A stretch of 64,000 bases of DNA from Roseibium album (GTDB lineage Bacteria > Pseudomonadota > Alphaproteobacteria > Rhizobiales > Stappiaceae): contig NZ_CXWE01000006.1 in the NCBI RefSeq assembly GCF_001404515.1, positions 186,001 to 250,000 on the forward strand, read 5' to 3'. The notes below the pieces were generated by a model that did no database searches, was not told where the DNA came from, and saw only the letters and a program-made list of their open reading frames with translations. Position 1 is the stretch's first letter, and every line of letters starts with the position of its first letter. This document shows, in pieces, positions 53,325 to 62,016 of this stretch. The position numbers and the translations under genes are program-made.

Positions 53325-54821
53325 CTACATTGTCGGAATGACAAACTCGGCACCGTCCTTCAGGCCCGACGGCCAGCGGGAGGTCACGGTCTTGGTCCGT
53401 GTGTAGAACTTGAAACCGTCAGGACCATGCTGGTTCAGGTCTCCGAAACCGGATTTCTTCCAGCCACCGAAGGTGTGATAGGCAAGCGGCACAGGGATCG
53501 GCACATTGATGCCGACCATGCCGATATTGATCCGGGAAGCAAAATCGCGCGCGGTGTCGCCGTCACGCGTGAAGATCGCAGTGCCGTTTCCGTATTCATG
53601 GCTAAGCGGCAGATCCAGGGCTTCTTCGTAAGTCTCAGCACGCACAACAGACAGGACAGGGCCGAAGATTTCGGTCTTGTAGATGTCCATGTCCCTGGTG
53701 ACGTTGTCGAACAGGCATCCCCCCATGAAGAAACCGTCCTCATAGCCCTGCATGGAAAAATCACGGCCATCGACGACCAGGCTCGCGCCCTCCTTGACAC
53801 CCTGGTCCACCAGTCCCCTGACACGACCAAGTGCTTCCTTTGTGACGAGCGGTCCGAAATCAACGTCATTGCCGGCGGTATACGGCCCGATTTTCAAGGC
53901 TTCAACCTTGGGCGCCAGCTTCTCAATGAGCGCATTTGCAGTCGTTTCACCGACAGGAACGGCAACAGAAACAGCCATGCAACGCTCGCCGGCAGCACCA
54001 TAGCCAGCACCGACCAGTGCATCGGCAGCCTGATCCAGATCGGCATCCGGCATGATGATCATGTGGTTCTTGGCACCGCCGAAGCACTGTGCCCGCTTGC
54101 CGTTTGCTGTCGAGCGGGAATAGACATACTGGGCGATCGGTGTGGAACCGACGAAACCGACGGCCTGAATGGTCTCGGCGTCGCAGATAGCGTCAACCGC
54201 GCTCTTGTCGCCGTTGACAACGTTCAAGACACCCGCCGGCAACCCTGCTTCGATCATCAGTTCCGCCAGCATGATCGGCACGGACGGATCGCGCTCGGAA
54301 GGCTTGAGAATGAACGAGTTGCCACAAGCGATAGCCGGACAGAATTTCCACATCGGTATCATGGCCGGAAAGTTGAACGGCGTGATACCGGCGACAACAC
54401 CGAGCGGCTGGCGCATGGAGTACATGTCGATGCCGGGACCTGCACCTTCAGAGAACTCACCCTTCAGGTGATGTGGGGCACCAATGCAGAATTCGGCAAC
54501 TTCCAGACCACGGATAACATCTCCCTTGGCATCCGGAAGCGTCTTGCCATGTTCACGGGACAGAGCTTCCGCGAGCTTGTCCATATCGCGGTTGAGCAGG
54601 TCGACGAATTTCATCATGACTCGGGCACGACGCTGCGGGTTGGTTGCAGCCCATCCGCGCTGTGCCGCTGCGGCATTGGCGATCGCAGCGTCCATTTCAG
54701 CCTGACTGGCGAGCGCAACCTGCGCCTGGATTTCTCCCGTCGCCGGGTTGTAGACGTCGGCAAAACGACCAGACGTACCTTCCACGTGCTTGCCGTCAAT
54801 AAAGTGACCGATTTTCTGCAT
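53325..54821 (-). CDS. mmsA: Methylmalonate-semialdehyde dehydrogenase (CoA-acylating)
   Basis: 498-residue aldehyde dehydrogenase of the MmsA/IolA group, which converts methylmalonate (or malonate) semialdehyde to propionyl-CoA (or acetyl-CoA). Landmarks are GKHVEGTSGRFADVYNP at the N-terminus, PWNF-equivalent TPFNFPAMIPMW, GGAKNHMIIMPDAD, and the catalytic cysteine in GAAGERCMAVSVAV, with the active-site Glu region absent, as usual in this CoA-dependent branch. It works in valine/thymine/inositol catabolism. No other valine or inositol genes are in the window. A LysR regulator is divergent from it. Confidence 0.95.
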   Translation of the reverse strand: MQKIGHFIDGKHVEGTSGRFADVYNPATGEIQAQVALASQAEMDAAIANAAAAQRGWAATNPQRRARVMMKFVDLLNRDMDKLAEALSREHGKTLPDAKGDVIRGLEVAEFCIGAPHHLKGEFSEGAGPGIDMYSMRQPLGVVAGITPFNFPAMIPMWKFCPAIACGNSFILKPSERDPSVPIMLAELMIEAGLPAGVLNVVNGDKSAVDAICDAETIQAVGFVGSTPIAQYVYSRSTANGKRAQCFGGAKNHMIIMPDADLDQAADALVGAGYGAAGERCMAVSVAVPVGETTANALIEKLAPKVEALKIGPYTAGNDVDFGPLVTKEALGRVRGLVDQGVKEGASLVVDGRDFSMQGYEDGFFMGGCLFDNVTRDMDIYKTEIFGPVLSVVRAETYEEALDLPLSHEYGNGTAIFTRDGDTARDFASRINIGMVGINVPIPVPLAYHTFGGWKKSGFGDLNQHGPDGFKFYTRTKTVTSRWPSGLKDGAEFVIPTM

Positions 54822-55090
54822 ATCGCATGTCTCCCATCTGGCCCGAGGCAGCCAGCCGACGGCTGATCTCCCGGAAAATTTGTTCTGGTGTTTTTCGCTC
54901 TTATTTTTGTTATATACAAGATCCAGTTTTCCGGATCTGTTGTGCGTTTTTTATAGTTATGTCATCTATCTGCCATAACCTTGCAAACACTCCTGGAATT
55001 GTCATCCCTGAAAAGTGCGGGATCCGGGATGTGGTGCTTCTGACAGTTCCACGAAACCAGCAACTTTTTGACCAGGGCAGAGACAAGGTC

Positions 55091-55984
55091 ATGAAATTAA
55101 TGAATTGGGACGACATCAGAATTTTTCTGACCATTGCAAGAACAGGTCAGATTCTGGCAGCAGCAAAACGCCTTGCCCTGAACCATGCAACCGTCGCAAG
55201 GCGGCTTACCTCATTGGAAGAAAGCCTCGGCGCCCGATTGTTCGACCGATCAACGTCGGGCTGTGTGCTCACGGAAGCAGGCAGCCGCTTTTTAGACCGG
55301 GCCGAACGCATGGAAGCCGAAGCTGTTGCCGCGGAAGCAGACCTCGGCGGCGACACCCCGGAAATTGCAGGAACGGTCCGAATAGGTGCCCCAGACGGGT
55401 TTGGGGTGGCTTACCTTGCCCCGCGCCTTGGCAAGCTAACGGAGAGACATCCTGGCTTGACCGTGCAACTGGTTCCCATAGCACGTTCCTTTTCTCTCTC
55501 GCGACGGGAAGCCGATATCGCGGTGACGATTGACCGACCGGAAACCGGAAGGCTGGTCGCGGGCAAGCTGGTCGACTATGCCCTCGGACTTTATGCGTCC
55601 AGAACCTATCTGGAAACAAGGGGAACTCCCGCCTCTTCATCCGATCTAAGCGCGCACGATCTAATCGGCTACGTCGAAGATCTTCTCTATTCCCCTCAAC
55701 TGAACTACGGGACAGAGTTTTCCAAAGACTGGACTGCCCGCTTTGAAATCGCCTCAGCTCTTGGCCAGACAGAAGCCGTTCGCGGCGGTGCGGGAATTGG
55801 CATACTTCACGATTTTATCGCGCGGGAGGACAAGGCGCTCGTGGCCGTATTGCCGGAATTGAAATTGCGCCGGTCATACTGGATGGTGACACACGAGAGT
55901 TCACGACCGCTACGGCATGTTGCCGCCGTTCAAGATTTTCTTCGCGATCAAGTCGCGCGCGATAAAACAATTTTCAGCGATTGA
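55091..55984 (+). CDS. LysR-family transcriptional regulator
   Basis: 297-residue LysR protein. The DNA-binding helix region is LTIARTGQILAAAKRLALNHATVARRLTSLEESLGARLF; the effector domain begins IAGTVRIGAPDGFG. The start is either ATG 55091 or ATG 55100; the frame stays open upstream for 260 bases but has no conserved residues. It is divergent from mmsA (270-bp region) and so is its probable regulator. Confidence 0.9.
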   Translation: MKLMNWDDIRIFLTIARTGQILAAAKRLALNHATVARRLTSLEESLGARLFDRSTSGCVLTEAGSRFLDRAERMEAEAVAAEADLGGDTPEIAGTVRIGAPDGFGVAYLAPRLGKLTERHPGLTVQLVPIARSFSLSRREADIAVTIDRPETGRLVAGKLVDYALGLYASRTYLETRGTPASSSDLSAHDLIGYVEDLLYSPQLNYGTEFSKDWTARFEIASALGQTEAVRGGAGIGILHDFIAREDKALVAVLPELKLRRSYWMVTHESSRPLRHVAAVQDFLRDQVARDKTIFSD

Positions 55985-56159
55985 ATTCTTCATCCATGTG
56001 TTCTGGCGCAAGTCCTATTGGTATCGCACGATCACGCACGCCTGATTGTGATTGCAGTCACAATCAAAGTGCAAAAAATCATGTATTAAAAAACAAGAAT
56101 TAATTATTCCGCATATTCATGGAGTTTTACATCTAAAAATTACTTTTGAGGAGGCAATT

Positions 56160-56393
56160 ATGTCTTTTGGATTTTCTTCAGACGACAAAAAGAACGAAAC
56201 ATTCAATTTTGACTTTTCCAATTCGGAACAGGATGTTGCTGATAATCTCCAGAGCACATCAGACGAAGATGACCCTTCAACCCTGGCTTATGTCGTGAAA
56301 CATGTTTTCGTTAAGTCCTTTTCCACCAGCGGCGATGCTGATGACAGTGTTCCTACGGCGCAAGCCATTGATACAGACGACTATCTGATGTGA
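56160..56393 (+). CDS. Orphan small acidic protein, unknown function
   Basis: 77-residue protein with an excellent GAGGAGG ribosome site 7 bases before the ATG, so it is probably real. It is rich in Asp, Ser, Phe and Glu, with no Cys (MSFGFSSDDKKNETF, NFDFSNSEQD, SDEDDPSTLAYVVKH, ending SVPTAQAIDTDDYLM). No signal peptide, span or known domain. The 170 bases upstream are far more A/T-rich than the neighbours, hinting at acquired sequence. It is not recognised; a peptide precursor is possible, but no modifying enzyme is adjacent. Confidence 0.55.
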   Translation: MSFGFSSDDKKNETFNFDFSNSEQDVADNLQSTSDEDDPSTLAYVVKHVFVKSFSTSGDADDSVPTAQAIDTDDYLM

Positions 56394-56445
56394 CTTGAAC
56401 CGGGCCAGAGCTGCATCAGATGCGTTGCAAACCTGTGGTTTGCCG

Positions 56446-57051
56446 CTAACGCCAGTCTTGCGTTTCCGCGATCCAGTCAAGTGTGCGTTGATCCGGAGTG
56501 GAATTTTTCGTGACATCGCTGATGATCGCGACGCTGTTTGCACCGCTTTGCAGAACATCCCTGCTCCGCTCAAGCGTGATACCGCCGATCGCGACCAGCG
56601 GCAAGTCGCCGATTTTCCGTTTCCAGCCTTCGATTTTCTCGAGCCCCTGAGGTTTCCAGCTGAGCGCCTTGGAACTCGTGGGAAACACCGGGCCCAGCGC
56701 CACATAGTCGGGTTTGACAGAAAGCGCGGCATCGAGTTCCGCGCCGTCATGGGTCGACACGCCCAGTCTCAGCCCAGCGCGCCGAATTGAAGCCAGATCT
56801 GCGTCTGCGAGATCTTCCTGCCCGAGGTGAACATAGTCGCAGCCAAGATCGACCGCCAGGCACCAGTGATCGTTGACGATGAGCTGACAACCATACTTCC
56901 GGCAAGTTGCCTGAGACGTTGCAATCTCCCGCCGCAGTGTTTCTTCCGACGCATCCTTGATGCGCAATTGGACGAGTTTGATGCCAAGCGGCACAAGTCG
57001 GTCAATCCAGTTTGAACTGTCAACGATCGGATAGAACGGGTCGAGATCCAT
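56446..57051 (-). CDS. thiE: Thiamine-phosphate synthase
   Basis: 201-residue TIM-barrel enzyme joining the thiazole and pyrimidine moieties to make thiamine monophosphate. Matching segments are KLVQLRIKD, CQLIVNDHWCLAVDLGCDYVHLGQEDL, GVSTHDGAELDAAL, DYVALGPVFPTSSK and PLVAIGGITLE. I chose ATG 57051 because it has an AGAGAGAG ribosome site; the upstream ATG 57090 overlaps the next gene and lacks one. It stands alone here; the rest of the pathway is not in the window. Confidence 0.92.
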   Translation of the reverse strand: MDLDPFYPIVDSSNWIDRLVPLGIKLVQLRIKDASEETLRREIATSQATCRKYGCQLIVNDHWCLAVDLGCDYVHLGQEDLADADLASIRRAGLRLGVSTHDGAELDAALSVKPDYVALGPVFPTSSKALSWKPQGLEKIEGWKRKIGDLPLVAIGGITLERSRDVLQSGANSVAIISDVTKNSTPDQRTLDWIAETQDWR

Positions 57052-57089
57052 CACACTCTCTCTGACGATGCTTGAAATCCGTGTTTCCA

Positions 57090-57617
57090 TTAGCAAGTCT
57101 GGCCAGTTGGAGCTTGCAAAAAGGCAGCGAACTCCGACTTTGTTCGAATGCGAACAACCCGGAGATGTTGCGGAGGGTTCTCATAGATCTTCATCAATCT
57201 GGCGCGCGCGCTGCGCCGTGTACGCCAGATGAAGTGCAAGAACTCGATTGTTTGCAAGTTGAAACGTTCCGGACATCCTTCGGCCAGATCAGGGCGCGAT
57301 TGCCCGTAGTACCGCAGCGATCGTTTCAGCACCCGGAATATCCTCAGGGCAACGGGAATATCAAGCCAGACAAACGTGTCGGCCCTGGAGACGCGCTCTT
57401 CAAATGTATTGGAATGGCCACCTTCAAATATCCAGGAATCCTTCATGTGCACTTCGTGGGTCAGAAGATCTTTTTCTTCCCGGGTGCGCTCCAGCCAGCC
57501 CGCACGATAATGGATCTTGTCCATGTGGTAGACGGGCAGGCCTGACTGCTTGCCGAGAAGCCGAGCGAGCATGCTCTTGCCCGACCCCGGGCCACCGACG
57601 ATCATCACCCGTTTCAT
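57090..57617 (-). CDS. Adenylate-kinase-like P-loop protein (FlaR/topology-modulation family)
   Basis: 175-residue P-loop NTPase. It has Walker A GGPGSGKS at residues 8-15 and the pattern LPVYHMDKIHYRAGW followed by the ADTFVWLDIP strand. Members are annotated as DNA topology modulation protein FlaR or shikimate/adenylate-kinase-like, without firm function. ATG 57617 is preceded by GGTGCTTCC only weakly. The stop lies just before the upstream ATG of thiE. Confidence 0.82.
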   Translation of the reverse strand: MKRVMIVGGPGSGKSMLARLLGKQSGLPVYHMDKIHYRAGWLERTREEKDLLTHEVHMKDSWIFEGGHSNTFEERVSRADTFVWLDIPVALRIFRVLKRSLRYYGQSRPDLAEGCPERFNLQTIEFLHFIWRTRRSARARLMKIYENPPQHLRVVRIRTKSEFAAFLQAPTGQTC

Positions 57618-57764
57618 GGAAGCACCTTGATAAGGAAATTGCGGGCCGACGTTATACACTCTTCCGATTGTCTGAAAAGATGGAAACGCACTGTTCAGTG
57701 GACACATTCACCACGCAGACCCAATTTAGGCTTCAGACGTGCATTGATTGGCAAGGAGAAGCCG

Positions 57765-58700
57765 ATGAGCTGGTTGAACAGTCCCGATCCAATTCCCGGT
57801 GTTGCAACAAGCTGCGACCCTATCGACACGATTATCGTCCCGCGAACCTCTGACCTTGGTGGCTTTTCGGTTCGACGGGCCTTGCCCTCGGCAAGACGGC
57901 GCATGGTCGGTCCATTCATCTTCTTTGATCAGATGGGTCCGGCTGAACTGTTGGTGGGCGGTGGTATCGACGTGCGCCCTCACCCGCATATCGGTCTTGC
58001 CACGGTCACTTATCTCTTTGAAGGCGAAATGTACCATCGCGACAGTCTCGGCACCGAGATCGCAATCGCCCCGGGCGCGTTGAACTGGATGAGCGCCGGC
58101 AAGGGCATTGTCCATTCCGAGCGCGAGCGCCCGGTACGTCTGCAGGAAAAACGCCCGCTGTTCGGCCTGCAAAGCTGGGTGGCACTGCCGAAACAGCTGG
58201 AGGAAGGGGATCCCTCATTCCAGCACCATGGAGCAGAAGAGCAGCCTGAATTTGCAGATAACGGTGCCTCGGTGAAACTGATTGCCGGCAACCTCTATGG
58301 CCATGAGGCACCGGTGCAGACCGCATCAGACATGTTTTATGCGGATATTTCGCTCGAACCCGGTGCAAAGGTTCCTCTGGATGCCGGCTGGGAAGAGCGC
58401 GGCCTTTACACGATATCGGGACAGATCACTATTGCCGGGCAGCCCTTTGACCCCGCGCAGTTGCTGGTTTTCAAACCTGGCGACCATCTGGTGATCGAGA
58501 ACACGACATCTTCACCCGCGCGGTTCGTCGTGCTCGGCGGTGAACCGATGGATGGAAAGCGATACATCTGGTGGAATTTCGTCTCGTCATCAAAGGAACG
58601 TATCGAGCAAGCCAAGGAAGACTGGAAACTAGGGCGGTTTGACACCGTTCCGGGAGATGCAGAGGAATTTATCCCGCTTCCAGACCGTCCAGGGCCGTAA
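57765..58700 (+). CDS. Pirin family protein
   Basis: 311-residue bicupin. The metal-binding residues are in RPHPHIGLATVTYLFEG (two His) and SAGKGIVHSERE (His and Glu). It includes GPFIFFDQMGPAEL and the C-terminal cupin (YTISGQITIAGQPF). Some pirins are quercetinases; others bind regulators. An AAGGAG ribosome site (57753-57758) supports the start. The gene ends in a strong terminator. Confidence 0.93.
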   Translation: MSWLNSPDPIPGVATSCDPIDTIIVPRTSDLGGFSVRRALPSARRRMVGPFIFFDQMGPAELLVGGGIDVRPHPHIGLATVTYLFEGEMYHRDSLGTEIAIAPGALNWMSAGKGIVHSERERPVRLQEKRPLFGLQSWVALPKQLEEGDPSFQHHGAEEQPEFADNGASVKLIAGNLYGHEAPVQTASDMFYADISLEPGAKVPLDAGWEERGLYTISGQITIAGQPFDPAQLLVFKPGDHLVIENTTSSPARFVVLGGEPMDGKRYIWWNFVSSSKERIEQAKEDWKLGRFDTVPGDAEEFIPLPDRPGP

Positions 58701-58736
58701 AGGTGCGCATACCGCAATACCCTGCCTTCTAACAGC

Positions 58737-58770
58737 ATACAGAGCCGGTCACTTCCGGCTCTGTATTTTT
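58737..58770 (+). terminator. Intrinsic terminator of pirin gene
   Basis: Perfect 12-bp stem ATACAGAGCCGG / CCGGCTCTGTAT with loop TCACTT, then a T-run. Confidence 0.92.
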
Positions 58771-59264
58771 CATTTTCGCCTCTGCATCAGCAGGCCTATA
58801 ACCGATCGTACGGTTTCGGTTGGTTTTGCGCGTCAGCTACTTGCAATCGCAACCGGTTCTCTGCCAATAAGGTGCCCGATCCGAGAGCGCTTCGCGCGCA
58901 TTTTGTCTTGTTGACCGCGAGAGCCTCATGCAGAGCAAACATTCCGCTTCATGTGTCACTCGGGAACTCGAAAACGAAGTCTTCGGATCGGCAAGCGCGC
59001 TTTCTTTTGCGACTGGATCCGCAGTCGAAGCGTTTCGCGCAGTCTTTTGCCCGGCGCAAAGGACCAATGCATGGCCGCACGACGGCGGACAATATGAGAG
59101 AACGGACCGATCGATCTTGTTGGTTCTGTCCCAGGCCAGATCGCAATCTTCAGCGAAATTGAGGCGGCTGCGGACCGGACAGAATTGAAATGTGACGGCA
59201 ATCAAGAAGACAAATCGAGCAAGGGCAAAACCTGTATTTGACTTGCTGACACGGGTGGAACGAC
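58771..59264. other. Gap with overlapping unsupported frames
   Basis: 494 bases. A 152-codon minus-strand frame (58837-59295) and an 86-codon plus-strand frame (58928-59188) overlap; neither shows a known motif or convincing ribosome site. The ROK gene promoter should lie at the right end. Confidence 0.4.
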
Positions 59265-60158
59265 ATGCGGCTTGGAATTGACTGGGGCGGAACAAAAATC
59301 GAGATCATTGCGCTGTCCAACGAAGGCAGCGAACTCTTCCGGCAGAGAGTCGACACTCCCAGGGACGACTACCAAGGGTGCCTGGAAGCGGTAAAACATC
59401 TGGTAAATGAGGCAGAGACGGCGACCAGTCAATCCGGAACGCTCGGCCTCGGCATTCCGGGATCACTGTCGCCAAAGTCGGGCCTCGTCAAGAATGCCAA
59501 TTCCACCTGGATGAACGGCAAGCCACTCGACAAGGATCTTGAATACGTCATCGGCAGACCTGTGCGTATCCAGAACGACGCCAACTGCCTTGCCGTCTCC
59601 GAGGCGACCGATGGTGCCGGCGCAGGTGCGCATATCGTTCATGCCGTTATCATCGGGACCGGTTGCGGTTCGGGGATTGCGATCGACGCCAGAGCACATC
59701 AGGGTGCAAATGGCATCGGCGGCGAATGGGGTGCGATTACCGTTCCCTGGCTCAAGGAAGACGAGTTTCCGGGGCCGGACAGCTGGATCGGGCACCAGGG
59801 GGTTATTGACCGCTGGTGTTCAGGTACGGGATTTCAGCTCGACTACAAGGAAAAAACCGGAACCTTGCTGAAGGGGCACGAGATCATGGCGCTCAAACGT
59901 TCCGGTGACCCCGTGGCAACACATGTCTATGAGGCTTATGTGAGCCGCCTCGCCCGGTCACTGGCAATGTCCGCCAATCTGCTTGATCCGGATGTTTTCG
60001 TTCTGGGCGGCGGCATGTCGAACATCGATGAGCTCTATGAAGATCTGCCGCCCGCCATGGTGCCTTACATTTTTTCCGATACGTTCGACACACCGATCCG
60101 CAAAGCCGTTCACGGCGACAGCTCAGGTGTACGAGGCGCCGCCTGGCTCTGGAACTGA
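59265..60158 (+). CDS. ROK-family sugar kinase
   Basis: 297-residue ROK kinase. The nucleotide-binding start LGIDWGGTKIEIIAL is present, the catalytic Asp105 is in RIQNDANCLA and the GTGCGSGIAID and GIGGEWG segments are conserved. The position of the C-x-C-x4-C zinc motif of most ROK proteins is replaced by PDSWIGHQGVIDRWCSGTG (residues 171-189), which keeps only one Cys. It could phosphorylate fructose, glucose or an amino sugar; the substrate is not given by context. Confidence 0.9.
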   Translation: MRLGIDWGGTKIEIIALSNEGSELFRQRVDTPRDDYQGCLEAVKHLVNEAETATSQSGTLGLGIPGSLSPKSGLVKNANSTWMNGKPLDKDLEYVIGRPVRIQNDANCLAVSEATDGAGAGAHIVHAVIIGTGCGSGIAIDARAHQGANGIGGEWGAITVPWLKEDEFPGPDSWIGHQGVIDRWCSGTGFQLDYKEKTGTLLKGHEIMALKRSGDPVATHVYEAYVSRLARSLAMSANLLDPDVFVLGGGMSNIDELYEDLPPAMVPYIFSDTFDTPIRKAVHGDSSGVRGAAWLWN

Positions 60159-60162
60159 ACAG

Positions 60163-61164
60163 CTAGTCGGTGGACTGCCAGACCCGGCGTTGCCCAACGG
60201 TGACCAGAATAATGCCGACGCCTACAGCCGCCACCGCAGCCAGTTTCGCGGCATTCGGCACTTCGTTGAACACCAGATACCCGAGACCGAGGCCCACGAC
60301 TGCTGCGACAGACCCTATCTGACTGAGATAGACCGGCCCCGCGGTTTGCTGAAGCCGAAAATAAAGACCGTATTGAAGTCCGAAGATGGCGGTCTGCGCC
60401 GCGAGCAATCCTGCCGCTTCGGGCGTCCACGCAACCGGCGCGACCGGTATTCCCCAAGTTGCGGTGAAGACCGACAGAACGAGAAAACCCACCACCATCA
60501 TGCCGAGTGCCAAATCTACCGGTTTTGCTCCTTTTGGCCATTTCAGCGTTCTGTATATGTTTCCAGCTGCCAGAAACAGGGGAATTGCAAGCGCCAGCAA
60601 CGACCAGAAAGACGCCTCTGCAGACAATTCCGACCCTGAAATCGCCAGTAAAATTCCGCCCGCGACACCGAAGAACACGCCGGCGCCCATGATCCACTGG
60701 AAACGCTGAAGACGCAGGACAACCGCAAAGGCGTAGGTCAGTACCAATGGAAACGCAAAACAGAGTGCCACAAACCCGGCTCCCACCCTGGGTGCGGCCG
60801 CCACGGCGATCATGTTCGGCAAGATGAACAAGAGGCCTGTGATCAGGATGTAGATCACCAACCGTTGCTGGTGCCCCTTTTCTTTTGCGACCCTTGTGCT
60901 GCCGTTTTTCAAACCGGCCAGTCTGGTGGCGCCAAAAAGTCCGATAGCGCCACCGAGGATCGACCACTGCAGCAGCGCGATGGGATGCCAACCGATTTCG
61001 GGAGCTGCCTTGGCAAAAACCGTTGAAACTCCGAGAAACGAGCCGACAATCAGCATAAGCACAAGCGGCCTATCCAGTGGGCTCCTGCCTCCTGCCGAAG
61101 ACTTGTACCCCTGTCCGATACCCCCGGAACTCGATTGCGTATCCTGTCTGGCCATGGCTGACAT
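60163..61164 (-). CDS. DMT-superfamily (EamA) transporter
   Basis: 333-residue protein with about ten membrane spans in two EamA repeats. A cytoplasmic N-terminus of about 30 residues (SGGIGQGYKSSAGGRSPLDR) precedes span 1 (VLMLIVGSFLGVSTVF). Related proteins export amino acids, drugs or metabolites. It converges on the ROK gene and is divergent from a MarR regulator. Confidence 0.88.
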   Translation of the reverse strand: MSAMARQDTQSSSGGIGQGYKSSAGGRSPLDRPLVLMLIVGSFLGVSTVFAKAAPEIGWHPIALLQWSILGGAIGLFGATRLAGLKNGSTRVAKEKGHQQRLVIYILITGLLFILPNMIAVAAAPRVGAGFVALCFAFPLVLTYAFAVVLRLQRFQWIMGAGVFFGVAGGILLAISGSELSAEASFWSLLALAIPLFLAAGNIYRTLKWPKGAKPVDLALGMMVVGFLVLSVFTATWGIPVAPVAWTPEAAGLLAAQTAIFGLQYGLYFRLQQTAGPVYLSQIGSVAAVVGLGLGYLVFNEVPNAAKLAAVAAVGVGIILVTVGQRRVWQSTD

Positions 61165-61229
61165 TTGATCGTCCTTTTGATCTGTTTGGCAACAGCGCGT
61201 TTTCGCCTGGAGGTATAGGTATCATTTTT

Positions 61230-61247
61230 TATCTTTATTTCAAGATA
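61230..61247. promoter_or_regulatory. Putative MarR operator
   Basis: Inverted repeat TATCTT-n6-AAGATA in the 238-bp divergent region between the DMT transporter and the MarR gene. MarR proteins typically bind such palindromes of 16-20 bp. It lies 66 bases before the transporter start. Confidence 0.6.
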
Positions 61248-61402
61248 CTTTATGTCAAGATTCTTGGCGCGTATTGACAGCAGGTATCGAAAAGGAAAAG
61301 GTCGGTTCACCAAACCATTGGAGATGCCGGACTGTCTGTCGGTGGATTTCATTCTCCCGACAATGGCAGAAACGCAGAACAATACGTTCCCGGGACGACG
61401 CT

Positions 61403-61981
61403 ATGAACAAACCTTCCGACACGCGGTCAAAACCATCGAAACACCTGTTCGGCGACCCGGCGGACCTAATGACCGACCGGGCTGAACGCGCGCGGCGGCA
61501 ATGGCAGAAGGAAGTCCCGGAAGTTGCCGAACAACTGCTGCCGATGGTGTTGCTCGGGCGCCTGAACGAAGCGGCGCAGTTGATGAACCGCGATTACCTG
61601 GTTCCGGCCTACGCGAAAATCGGTCTGAAGCTGGGTGAATTCGATGTGCTGGCGACACTGGTCAGATCCGGTCCTCCCTACAAACTGACACCGACCGAGC
61701 TTTATCGCTCAACGATGATGAGTTCAGGCGGCATGACTGCGCGTGTGGACAAGTTGGAAAAAGCCGGTCTGGTTGAACGTTGCCCGCATCCCGACGACCG
61801 TCGTGCCCTTACCGTGTGTGTCACTGACAAAGGCCTGCAACTGGTCAAACGCATGATCCCACAGTATGTCGACATGCAGGCCCGTGCAGTCGAAGGTCTG
61901 ACGGCGAACGAACAAGACCAGCTCTCGGCACTTCTTGAGAAACTCATCCGAACCGCAAACGATCCCATTACGGGCAAATAG
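61403..61981 (+). CDS. MarR-family transcriptional regulator
   Basis: 192-residue MarR protein. The winged helix includes LTPTELYRSTMMSSGGMTARVDKLEKAGLVER and the wing PHPDDRRALTVCVTDKG. The N-terminal extension of about 20 residues (MNKPSDTRSK) is longer than usual; a later start (MTDRAER) is possible. It likely represses the divergent DMT exporter in response to a small ligand. Confidence 0.9.
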   Translation: MNKPSDTRSKPSKHLFGDPADLMTDRAERARRQWQKEVPEVAEQLLPMVLLGRLNEAAQLMNRDYLVPAYAKIGLKLGEFDVLATLVRSGPPYKLTPTELYRSTMMSSGGMTARVDKLEKAGLVERCPHPDDRRALTVCVTDKGLQLVKRMIPQYVDMQARAVEGLTANEQDQLSALLEKLIRTANDPITGK

Positions 61982-62016
61982 GTGCGAAACGGACAAACGG
62001 TGTTGTGACAGATCTT

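Noticed and set aside
53235..54866. Long plus-strand open frame (543 codons)
   Set aside because: It is antisense to mmsA and crosses the bidirectional terminator. No domain is recognisable.
58837..59295. 152-codon minus-strand frame in the gap before the ROK gene
   Set aside because: No motif, no ribosome site and it overlaps the ROK start; not called as a gene.
59265..60158. ROK kinase as the missing MurNAc 6-kinase
   Set aside because: It is 53 kb from murQ with no shared regulatory element seen; nothing in the sequence supports this substrate specifically.
60110..60991. Minus-strand frame of 293 codons overlapping the DMT transporter
   Set aside because: It is a shifted frame of the same strand as the transporter, with Arg/Gly-rich composition and no spans.
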